Assembly: GCA_963971425.1 (NCBI GenBank)
Contig: OZ020516.1
Coordinates: 11,892,593 to 11,956,592, forward strand
Reading direction: 5' to 3'
DNA from: Bryoerythrophyllum caledonicum
Lineage: Eukaryota; Streptophyta; Bryopsida; Pottiales; Pottiaceae
Length of the DNA stretch: 64,000 nucleotides
Positions 1 to 9,690 of this stretch are shown one piece after another. The notes under the pieces were generated by a model. That model saw only the letters and a program-made list of their open reading frames with translations, was not told the origin of the DNA and did not search any database. The translations under genes and the position numbers were made by a program. Numbering within the stretch: position 1 is the stretch's first letter; every line of letters begins with the position of its first letter.

Positions 1-1085
1 AGTGGAACAGAGAGATCAATGGCATCGGAGAGCTCGCATCGAGGATATAGGGATGATAATGATGAAGTTGAAGACTTTGAAGTTCAAAGCGGGGGCACAG
101 TTGAAGCTCCCTTCAGCGTTGAGAATCGGTTACGGTCTTCAAGGATTAGAAATGGTTCCTCCTCAAGGACAATGCTGTCTATAGGTCAGTGTCGTCATGG
201 AAGCGCGGACAACATCACGATGGTATTGCAGGAGTCGGGGCAAGTTCCATCGATTCAAGTACTTTTTTATACAATTATTTTCAAAATACATGAATATGTT
301 TACAAGTTGCACTGCTAAGAGCATGGTGTAGGTATTTTAATTATTATATTTAGATTTATGATTTGAAAGTAGTACGACTGTAAGTTAGAACTAAGAAATA
401 TGGGGAGCAACAATCTTATGCTAAACCTTCCATTAACATTCATTTTGCTCTTTCATATGAAGATTTTTTTTGCTTTGAAGATGTTAAACAAATTCTTTTC
501 TATAATGTAGAATTCATTTCAACATTAATCAATAATTTGTACATAATTCGGGCAAGCGCAGGTAAATAGGCGGTGGCCAAATTTACCTGCGATCGGGGTT
601 CGGTCGTCGCTCGGTTGGCGCGTGGTCACTTGGCTACTGCTCTGGTTCACGCCCACTAGGTGCGCTCGCCCCCAACGACCGCCCGGCCGCCGCCCTAAAC
701 GCCGCGCCATCGGCCCGGCCGCCACCCGGGTCGTCCGATCGTGGGTAAATTTTCAGCGACCTGAATTGTAGTTTGATGAAAGTTCATTGTGTCTTCGAAT
801 TGTGAGGCCTTTTCTCTGTGAACGAGTCTTGATAGTGATATTGGGCGCTGAAACCCACTTCAGTTTAGACGGCCATACCGGTATCAAATGGTAAGTAATC
901 CAATTTCCTTCATCGACTTTCTCCGTATTTTGATTTTTGCGCGCAGATTGATTGCTGATTGTGGGAATCATGTAGGTCGTGGAGACGAGGTCAATTTGAG
1001 GAGACTCCAGAGTTGGGATGGCGACTAGCGGAGAGGGTGACGACAATCATGTATGTCATACTCCACTTTCCTGTGAATACTTCTT
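1..1085. other. Unassigned left flank with a short GC-rich island
   Basis: Two overlapping short open frames occupy the first 320 bases, and I recognise neither. Bases about 545-745 form a GC- and CpG-rich island in otherwise AT-rich sequence. No gene, RNA or repeat boundary could be supported here. Confidence 0.3.
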
Positions 1086-1858
1086 TTGATTTTTATTTCG
1101 CGGAGCTCGAATGTAGACGGCCGTGGATTTCCATGTTTTCAAAAATTTCTTTGACCCATGAAAACCACCTTCGGATCCGAAGGTGGTTTTCATTGGTCAC
1201 CAAATTTTTTACAAACATGGAAATCCGCGGAGCTCGAATGTACACAGCCGTGGATTTCCATGTTTTCAAAAATTTCTATGACCCTTGAAAACCACCTTCG
1301 GATCCGAAGGTGGTTTTCATTGGTCACCAAATTTTTCACAAACATGGAAATCCGCGGAGCTCGAATGTACACAGCCGTGGATTTCCATGTTTTCAAAAAT
1401 TTCTATGACCCTTGAAAACCACCTTCGGATCCGAAGGTGGTTCCTATAGGTCGCTGAAATTTTTGAAAACATGGAACTCCGTGGAGCTTGAATGTGGGCT
1501 ATCGTGGATTGCCATGTTTTCAAAAATTTCAGTGCTCCTTGAAAACCACCTTCGGATCCGAAGGTGGTTTCTAAGGTTGCTAAAATTTTTGAAAACATGG
1601 AACTCCGTGGAGTTCGAATGTGGGCTACCGTGGATAGCCATGTTTTCAAAAATTTCAGTGCTCCTTGAAAACCACCTTCGGATCCGAAGGTGCTTTCTAA
1701 GGTTGCTGAAATTTTTGAAAACATAGAACTCCGTGGAGCTCGAATGTGGGCTGCCGTGGATTGCCATGTTTTCAAAAATTTCAGTACTCCTTGAAAACCA
1801 CCTTCGGATCCGAAGGTGCTTTCTAAAGGTCACTGAAATTTTTGAAAACAATGAAATA
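1086..1858. repeat. Tandem array of six 126-127 bp palindromic units
   Basis: The central palindrome TCGGATCCGA (BamHI site inside) recurs at 1171, 1298, 1425, 1552, 1678 and 1804, so the period is 127, 127, 127, 126 and 126 bp. It sits inside a 24 bp perfect palindrome. The flanking sequence of each unit is also inverted: GATTTCCATGTTT on the left is matched by its complement AAACATGGAAATC on the right. Each unit can therefore fold into a hairpin of roughly 110 nt. Units 1-3 and 4-6 form two subtypes. The array stays open in frames on both strands, giving repetitive ORFs that I regard as artefacts of the repeat. Confidence 0.9.
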
Positions 1859-2104
1859 CCCATTCCTTGTATAAATTTGGTTGCAAGTGCATTTTTCTTT
1901 CTTGTACCTTAGCTCTTCTAAGAAGCACCTAGTTCATCCTCACTAATTCTTGGGCTTTTCATGCATATTTCATAGTCTTTGAATGCGTTGTCGTGATGTA
2001 AATAACTAGAGTATATAAAAAAATAATGTAGATGCAAAAAGTGTGGTCGTACAGTGACCTACAGTATAATTCAATGTGGGAACAATTAGAGCTTGTTAGC
2101 CTAG

Positions 2105-2345
2105 CTTGGATGTACTACATCTGTCACTCTAGCTTAGGGGTAGGTAGGTGGTCAGTTGGCTGCTTATTTTCCTGCTCTCACTAGCAAGTGCCAAGCCGCA
2201 GCCGCCCGAACAGTTCAACGAGCTCAATGAGACTCGAACTCGGAATCAGTCGGCGGATAACAAACGGGCTCTAACAGCCAACCAAGTCTGCAACTTGGCG
2301 ATTATTATCGAGCCCGCAATAGTCTTATACTGCTACAGATAAGTC
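2105..2345 (-). repeat. tRNA-derived SINE-like unit
   Basis: On the minus strand a pol III A-box-like stretch (GGTTGGCTGTTAGAGC) is followed by a clear B box (GAGTTCGAGTCTC). After that comes a GC-rich non-tRNA body reading into 2150. Distance and order fit a tRNA head, but I cannot pair an acceptor stem, so it is not a functional tRNA. A related head occurs on the plus strand at about 14026. The far boundary is not determined. Confidence 0.45.
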
Positions 2346-2588
2346 GTTTGTTTCTTAATCTGGCTTTACTGTGGACCTTCTTTTAGATGGAAAGGCATCT
2401 ATGGCTACTTAAATTTGCTTAACCGTTTACTATTAAAGAAATGTCATTGAGTTAATGTTAGGGAAGGCAAGCTTCTTGATGAAGTTATCGAAAAACATAT
2501 AAAGGGTAGATGGTTGCCGTGCCTTATGCATTACTTCAGGTCATTATTAGTTTGGATTGTTTCTTCTTAGTTTCTATAGGTTGATAGT

Positions 2589-3020
2589 ATGGCTTCTCAA
2601 GACCCTGATGATTGGGAGTTTCCTTTAGCTCACTCACCGGATGATCTAATTCAACATTCTCAACCATCGACATCAAGGCGGCGTGAGCGAAAGGAAGCAG
2701 GGCCTTCTGAGCGTCGTGTTCAACCACGTACCGCTTTTGATCCTCAACAAGTTCCTTTGACAAGTTTAAGAAGTTTACAACCGGAGGCAAGAACTTTAGT
2801 AATCGTCTTGGAGGTTGGAGATGTGCTTATCGAAGGCCATCAAGTGGTGTTTGAAGGGTGTTTTCAAAACACTAACGAAGGTCAAATGGTAACCCGCTTG
2901 TCCAATGACCTTGGTCACCGTCTTTGGCTTCAAGGCCCGCTCAGACACTTGGGTAGTGAAAGGCGAGCAAGTTACATTGTTGCTGTTCTTCGTGAAATTC
3001 TTGACTTTTTACATGTTTAA
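2589..3020 (+). CDS. Hypothetical protein, 143 aa
   Basis: The open frame starts with ATG (MASQDPDDWEF) and ends in TAA. I do not recognise the product. The N-terminal half is hydrophilic with an Arg/Lys/Glu-rich segment (about residues 29-50). The C-terminal half (about 55-143) looks like a compact alternating beta/alpha domain rich in Val, Leu and Gly. A C/T-rich tract ending in AG just upstream (near 2580) could be a splice acceptor, so this may be the last exon of a longer gene. It lies 1.5 kb upstream of the ParB-methyltransferase gene on the same strand. It could equally be a fragment of a mobile element. Confidence 0.35.
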   Translation: MASQDPDDWEFPLAHSPDDLIQHSQPSTSRRRERKEAGPSERRVQPRTAFDPQQVPLTSLRSLQPEARTLVIVLEVGDVLIEGHQVVFEGCFQNTNEGQMVTRLSNDLGHRLWLQGPLRHLGSERRASYIVAVLREILDFLHV

Positions 3021-4535
3021 TCCATCTAGGGGCTGAAGTTGAGACCATTCGTTGTTATTTTTCTTAATATATTTGTAGTTAGTTGTTGTTGTTGAAGAAA
3101 CCCGGTCTTTAGATTGATGACTAGGTAGTTAGTGTTTAAAAATGCAAAGAATAGAAGGGATAGAGGGATGATAAGAGTTGATAAGGGGGAGAATTTGAGC
3201 AACCAATGGGGTTTAAGATGCCCATGTGGCCTTTGAATGGGCTGAGGTTAGTTGTGATTGGCTCCTTTTCCCGTTTTGGGGGTTGAGTTCTTCCTTACGA
3301 AGGAGGGGCTGGACTGCGGGGGCTCTCTCTGGTGGTTTTTGTTGTAGTTTGTTTTGGATTTTGAGTATGTTGTAGCCCTTGTTGTAAGCTCTCTACGAAA
3401 CTATCACTCGGTCTTAGAGCTAAAAGTATGAGTGAACGGCGCCTTGTCGAACACAAGGGGGTCTGCTGCCCCATGTTTTCATGAGCAGTAGGTTTGAAGC
3501 CTTGTAGCGAGTTGTACAAAGTATATCTAAATGACATCTTTGGTGAGTGTTTGTACACTGTAAATAGCTTTCCAAAGAGCTATCTTATGCTCTATTTCGA
3601 GCTTTTGTGAAGTCATAGCACTAGTTTGAAAGAAGAAGGGTTAGCTGATTTGAGTTTTTGTAAGAAGTAACTTTGATTGCACATTGCAGCTGGCCAGATG
3701 GGTTTTTGGAGGTGAAATTTGGTGTGTCCGTGGTGTATTTTAATGGCTTTTCAAGTAGCTATAGCACGGCTCATTCCAAGTTTGTATGAAACCGTAGTGG
3801 TATTTTGAATTAGAAGGTTAATCAAGAGTTTAAAAGAGAGATTGAGTTCGGTTTGTACTTAATGAGAGGTTAGAGAAATGATTTCAAAGGGAGTAAGGGT
3901 ATATAGGAGAAGGGTATGAGGTGGTTAGGGTATGTAAGGGTAAGGGTATGTGGGATTGTGATTAATTAGGGAATTAATTAACTTAATTAAGGTTAATTGT
4001 GTTAAGTAAGATTAACTAGTCTAATTGTAATTAATTAGCTTAATTAAGATTAAGTGGATTAATTAAGGTTAATCATATTATTTAAATATAATTATCTTAA
4101 CTATTAATTAATTATTATTAAGCGAAATTAATTAATTTAATCAGAGTTTAATTAAGGCTTGATTTAGATTAAGGATAATTAATGTTTTGAGTTAAATTTT
4201 TGGGAGACAAGTTCTACAAGACATCTGCATCATGTCTTATTATATGTACATCGAGTTTTATTATACAAGTTGAAGATCGGAGGCCTTTCTGATATGGTGA
4301 ACGAGGACTTATAAGTTTATATGGACTTGGACACAAATCATATGTTCTATATTCTCCCTTTCCCTCTCTAAACTAAGTGCAGCCAAGAACCCTGGGTTTT
4401 CCTGAAGCAAAGACTCTCTACACGACAGCGTGGTGTTATGCATGTTTTGAATCCTTGCGTTTTGATAGCTCCATTGATTATGACCTGGATGTTTATAGTT
4501 TTGAGAGGAAGAGTTTCTGATAGTTTGTTAACTCA
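3021..4535. other. Gene-poor AT-rich spacer with TTAATTAA-rich tract
   Basis: No credible coding region is seen. Bases about 3960-4170 are dense in TTAATTAA-type simple sequence. Bases about 3540-3850 hold degenerate repeats described separately. The part nearest 4535 presumably carries the promoter of the downstream gene, but no specific element stands out. Confidence 0.5.
3545..3850. repeat. Degenerate ~180 bp repeat, at least two units
   Basis: The motif AGCTTTCCAAAGAGCTAT (near 3565) recurs as GGCTTTTCAAGTAGCTAT (near 3742), about 178 bp apart, with similar sequence between (AACTTTGATT blocks). The same family, in reverse orientation, makes up the longer array at 12.98-13.66 kb. Confidence 0.45.
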
Positions 4536-7500
4536 ATGCACACTAGAGACGTGCATATGGGCTCGTCATCACGGGGTGATGGAAACAATATGGCTCTTCA
4601 AGTTTTAGAATTTGGGGAAGATCCAAGGTTGAAGACGACCGAGCTGGCATTACGGAGGTCCCTGCGTGGGACTTCTTACGACGTATTGCAGAAGTCCACT
4701 TGCGCATACGCTCAAGAACTCCACATCCCACTCTGCCGCATGCTCCCAATGCCCGATGTGAGAATCCCGCTACGGAGCGATGTCGAGAAGCTTAAGGGGG
4801 AGTTTGTAAAGGGGTATCGGCCTGGCTCCGCTTGCTTTTACGTCGCAGTGAAGAGCTTCTCATTGGTGGAGAAGGATGTGTCACTAGATGTTCGAGCTTT
4901 GTGGTCCGAATTGTGGCAAGAGGAGAAACGGAAGTATGAGGCTCTTCTCGCGAGTCAACCGGAGTATGCGCCATTTCGCAACAAGTTCTTTTTTGTCTGG
5001 GATAGGAATCACCGCCACACTGCATGGATGGAGGTGATATCCAGTCTTCATGCCACTCATTCCGAGTTCCATGTGCCGGTGAGGGCGGTTGTCATTGAGC
5101 CGACTGTGGAGAACAGACACATTCTCCTTAATGCGATGACCGATTGGAACAAGTAAGCACTTTTCCTTAATTCCATCTCTAATTTATTTTCATTATTAAA
5201 TACATGCTTCTATTTCACCTAAATTCTATATCATGTCCTTCAGGCAAAAGGAGACGGATCATATCGGTCAGCAGCTTACCCATGAGTTGAAGAGGATCCA
5301 ACATTTTGGATTATTGGACTTTGAGCAGCTCAAAGGTCTGATAAGGGAGTCTGACTACGAGGCCAGCCTTGCAGAATGGGGGAAGGCAACGAAGAAAAAA
5401 TGGTATCACATGACGCACGATGCATTTCTGCGGCTCATGTTCGAGGTTCAACAACTAACACATACTCTTGATTCATGCCTATTGCTCCATGTAGTTTCTT
5501 GTACTTTCATACTTTAAATCTAATACTTCATGAGTTGGTAATTGCAGCGTGATTTAATTGCCGTTCAGGAGGAATGCATTCGACAGTATAGGGACACTCT
5601 CGTTACTGGCAATGGTGAGGACCGCGAAGGGAGTTCTGCTGAGTTGGTGAGTAAGTGCACAGACGCGGTGCAGAAGAAGAAGGTCTCATGTCAAACCAGT
5701 TTCAATCGACTATTGGCAGTTGCCAATCCGGCTAATGGCAAAGACTTCTTCAAAGAGGTTTGATCTTTTAAGTTTTCTTACTGTCCACAGTCTTATTCAT
5801 TGTTTCTCATATTTTTTATTTCCAAATTAGTTTGAATGTATACCAAATTGACACAAATTTTGTGTGTCTTTTGTTTAGGTGTTGCGTCATTTTGACATTT
5901 ACCAGTTCAAGCCGGAGATGACATCGGAGAAGTTACAACTCTTTTGTACCGCGAAGGTGCCATCAAAGTTCAAGGCACGCTAGTGTAAGTGGTGGAACAT
6001 GAGCAAGTTGAGCAGGGAGGAGTATCACTTCCCAAAATCTCCAGCTTCAGACACAAGTCTTCGAAGGTGGATCGATAGAGCTGCCTTCTGGGCTGGGGTA
6101 AGTTTTCCATATCATGGGATTTTAGTTAATGTAGATTTTCATTGCTAATATTTTCTTTGTCTAACTTGTTGTTTGGTTGGTTTCAGCTGGAAGACGAATG
6201 TGAGAAGAAATTTGCGGAGATTGTCCAGGAGGACAATCTTGTCATCTAGACGGAAGGGCTTCCCAATCCCGTGAAAGGGATTGGAGCATGGATCGAATCG
6301 TGGTGCATTAGGCTGTGGGACAAAGCGTTTTCTGCCCATGTGGGGAAGAAGATTGGGTTCACGAAGACCGAGTTTTTGACGCAGCCCGAATGTGAGAGAT
6401 CGATGAAGAGGGCAGTGCTTCGCTACTTCTGGAGAGAGCTTGTTGCCAAGGGAGCCATGCAGCCTGAACAGCTTCCGATTCGCTTGAATATGTGGACGGA
6501 TCCCACTGATGTCCAGTGCATCTTCACGGAGGTGCAGTTGCGACGCTTCTCTCGTCACCACTTGGAGCAGTGCCCTTGGTTCTTGGAGCTGAAGGATTCT
6601 GATCCTACCCCGGGCGAGGAGATGCAGCTAAGGTCTCGCTGTGACTCCTTACCCGTCTCAGGTGGTGATGACGGGATGCTTCTTCCATCGGTCCCCTCAA
6701 TGGCTGCGCAAGTGGATGTAGAGTTGACTGCAAAGGAGAGAAAGGCAGCAGCTACAAAGGCGGCGAAGGCGACGGAGAAAGAAGCCCTTAGGGTGGAGAA
6801 TGAGACTACCAAGACACTGAAGAAGGAAGTCAAGGAGAGGAACAAAGAGCTGGCCGCGTTGGTGTTGAGGGAGGGACCCGAGAAGCTTATTGCTCAATTT
6901 GGGGTGGGTGCATCGATTGCCATTCCTGCTACGGTTGCACCGTTGCACGGAATTTCGCCATCAGCCAGCAGCCGGCCCTCAGCATTCATTACGAAGCCTT
7001 CGTAGACAATGTACACAATCCCAGTGATCGAGCAGGTTGATTCTTCTGTTGGAGTGTTCGTGATGTGTGAGAGTGCCTTCTCCATCATGCCTCTCTTTGA
7101 CGATATCTCCGAAGATGTTGACTACCCCCCGGTTTGGACCGAGTTGCGCCAATTTGCGAAGGCGCATGCTGGCTCTAGGCTCCGAACCTTGCGTGGAGAT
7201 CCTTGTGATCTTGGTTTGGTGGACATGGTGATTATAGACGTGCCGGAGGGGTTGCCGGTCCCAGGGATTCATTGTGGCACTAAAGTGCCCAGTTAGAACG
7301 AGCATCCAACTCAACTGAACGAGAGAGGCAAGATGGAATCTCCTTTCATTCACCGTTGTTTTGAGATGGCTAGAGAGCTGCTTTGTGACGGAGCGCCACT
7401 CATCGTATTTTATCCAGACTCGAAGTTCATTTCCAATGAACTTCTTGGTTGGGCAGACTGGGCAGAGTTCGTCGAGGAGACAAAGTGGTTTGCCATTAAT

Positions 7501-8506
7501 GGCTTGCCACTCTCGCGCGATGGGCAGCCCGGGCGCACTCACAAGTGCTTTATGGTGAAGTGTTTTGTGAGGAAGTCTGAGTCAGCAGCCCCTTTTTCTT
7601 TCTACAATAGGGTGGAGCTGATTCGCGAAGGGATTCAGCTGTCCTCGGATGGTCACTTGACCAATCTTATTACACAGGACACGCTGACGATGAGAGGGAC
7701 CACCATGGAGCGATGGCGGGGAGCGCGGGAGAAGTCTACGAACCTCATGGAGGCTTTGATTGACCTTTGCACCCAGGAGGACGACGTAGTTTTTGATTTG
7801 ACAGCATCTACTGGTAAGTATTCTTACTACGTCAAATTATATTATCCTTCTTTGTATTACAACTCTAGTACTAATTATTTTGTTTATCTTGTATAGGGGC
7901 ATCAATCAAGGCTTGCAAGGCTCTAAAGCGCCACATCTTGGCATTGGAGTCTGACCCAGATTTGGTTAAGGGGGTCCTCCAACCCTTGATTCCGAGATCG
8001 ATGGAGGTGGAGTCAGCAATGGCACCAGCGGTGGAGGAGGAGTCTCGTAAGCGCCCGTTGGAGCTCGATGACGATGAGCCAGAGGTGAAGACGGCTCGCA
8101 AGAGAACTTGTAAGTAAGTTTTCTATTTCTTTGGTGAATTTTGCATCCATGTGATTTAGAGAGTTTGTAATTTTATTTCTGACTTTAACAACACAATTGC
8201 TTTGATTTTTGTAGTTGGTCGAGGTCGTTGATGGCTTCACCATCAACAACGCGGGAGGGGATGTTGTTAAGGTTGTCAAAGTTGGTTAATAGTCCGCCAC
8301 GGACATATGATTTGGCTCCTTGGGATGGTGGTGTTGCAAATGCGATGGCAGCACAATCATCCCCTCCAGGTGTTCCTCGAGCACCCTGTCATAGGTCCAT
8401 CGCAAGGCAATTCGTAGACGATGAGGCTGATGGTAGTGGGTCGGAAAGCAGTGCCCCTTGTTTGGACGAGGATGACTTTGATGACTTTTCAGCGGAGGAT
8501 TTGTGA
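4536..8506 (+). pseudogene. ParB-like / DNA methyltransferase fusion gene with four in-frame TAG codons
   Basis: Seven exons join in one frame: 4536-5152, 5244-5445, 5548-5757, 5879-6097, 6187-7813, 7897-8113, 8215-8506. All introns are GT-AG and 79-121 bp. The total is 1128 codons. Residues about 60-190 resemble a ParB N-terminal domain, with the WDRNHRHTAW motif at 155-164 in place of the usual DGxHR box. Residues about 640-700 are a Lys/Glu-rich likely coiled coil. The C-terminal part has the permuted order of class-beta amino-methyltransferases: a divergent motif IV (IIDVPEG, Asp767; usual form [DNS]PP[YFW]), then motif X-like sequence, then motif I (VVFDLTASTG, Asp953) followed by an acidic GluxAsp strand end. 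TAG codons at 5981, 6247, 7003 and 7294 interrupt it, with no frameshift, TAA or TGA. Expected role, if active: DNA N6-adenine or N4-cytosine methylation. The last 90 residues are acidic. I infer a recently inactivated or recoded gene. Confidence 0.6.
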
Positions 8507-9690
8507 TTCCTCTATTTGGATTGTTTTTTAATTTTATATGGGGCCTACTTTTGTTTTATATTATCTTTGAAATTGTCGATGTCCCATCTTATATTAACTG
8601 AAACACATGGAATGATTTAACACATTATCAAACAACTCTATTCCATTATTCAATCCATCCATAAACCAAGGTATTGTTGTGTATTACATGTAGACAAAAT
8701 TGAGTACTTTATAAAATTCATAAGAAATTATAGTACTGTAGAGAATTTACCACGTCTTTTATAGTACGCTAAACAACATGAACGTGTTTCCGTGCTTCGT
8801 ACCATACGCAATCGTTGGTATCAACCACTTTTTATTGAAGTATGTCAAATTCTCAATTACAGGTGGTTCCCACACCACAAGTATCACCTAGATATGATAT
8901 GGATATCACCTAGGTATTATATGGATATCGCCCTGGTATTATATGGGTATCATCTATGTATTGTAAGGGTATGGCCTTCCATTAATCCTTTTAATTTTTC
9001 AATTATTGGGAGAGTTTTATTCTCAATGAAATAAATACAAATACGACCAATGAGTAATTCAAACCTCTTTTGTTATCCTAACCTAAATACCAAACCCACA
9101 AGTGCCCCTTTCATTTTGAAGAAAAATTGTTGCTCTAAGACCATCAAGTTGTCAACAATTCAGACTTCAATATGTCCAAATATTGTAGAGTTTTACATGA
9201 TTTTTTACATATGTCAAGATAGACTAAATATAACCTACGGCCATAGGCGTTGCTTTCAAATTTTGTAAAAAAATTGTGGAAAAAAAAACAATAAAATTCA
9301 ATGCTCACCGCTCGCCGCTCGCCGCTCACGGCTCACAAGATAGCAATCCTGATTCTCTATGGGAACGATTATCTTAATGGTATCTTTGTGTTAAGATGTG
9401 AATACTTGCCAACACGTACTACGACACTTGTAAAGTCCTTTTGGACCACTCCCTTGATCACCTTTGGCTATAGAAGGTTTAGTTTGCCTCTTGGGAAGCT
9501 ATGTCTAAAGTTGCGTTGAAGGGGTGGGTGTAGCGGTGTCCTTGAATGCTACTACATTTTTCTTGCTGATGTTGTCGGAGTGTCGAAAGTGTACTCTAAT
9601 TGTGTTGCAAGCTCATGTCTACCACCCTTGCACCACACACGGGACTCTTTAGGCATTCAAAGAAATGAGGACGGAGTGGAAGGCATAGTA
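8507..9690. other. Intergenic, with short ~27 bp tandem repeats
   Basis: Around 8890-8975 a short unit (TATGGATATCACC-like, then GGTAT) repeats about four times. Otherwise the stretch is AT-rich and I see no gene or RNA. Confidence 0.4.

Noticed and set aside
1086..1858. CRISPR array
   Set aside because: Repeat units are 126-127 bp with no unique spacers, no cas genes and a eukaryotic context; the whole unit is repeated, not a short repeat with variable spacers.
1158..1863. Long open frames on both strands with repeating KTTFGSEGGF-like peptides
   Set aside because: They track the 126-127 bp palindromic unit on both strands at once. The unit length stays a multiple of three or nearly so, and no start, splice or domain evidence supports translation.
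3961..4170. Replication origin or matrix-attachment region in the TTAATTAA-rich tract
   Set aside because: AT-rich simple sequence alone is not evidence, and nothing else supports either role.
4536..8506. Bacterial or phage contamination as the source of the ParB-methyltransferase
   Set aside because: Six short GT-AG introns interrupt the frame with good consensus sites, and the flanks are plant-type repeats on the same contig.
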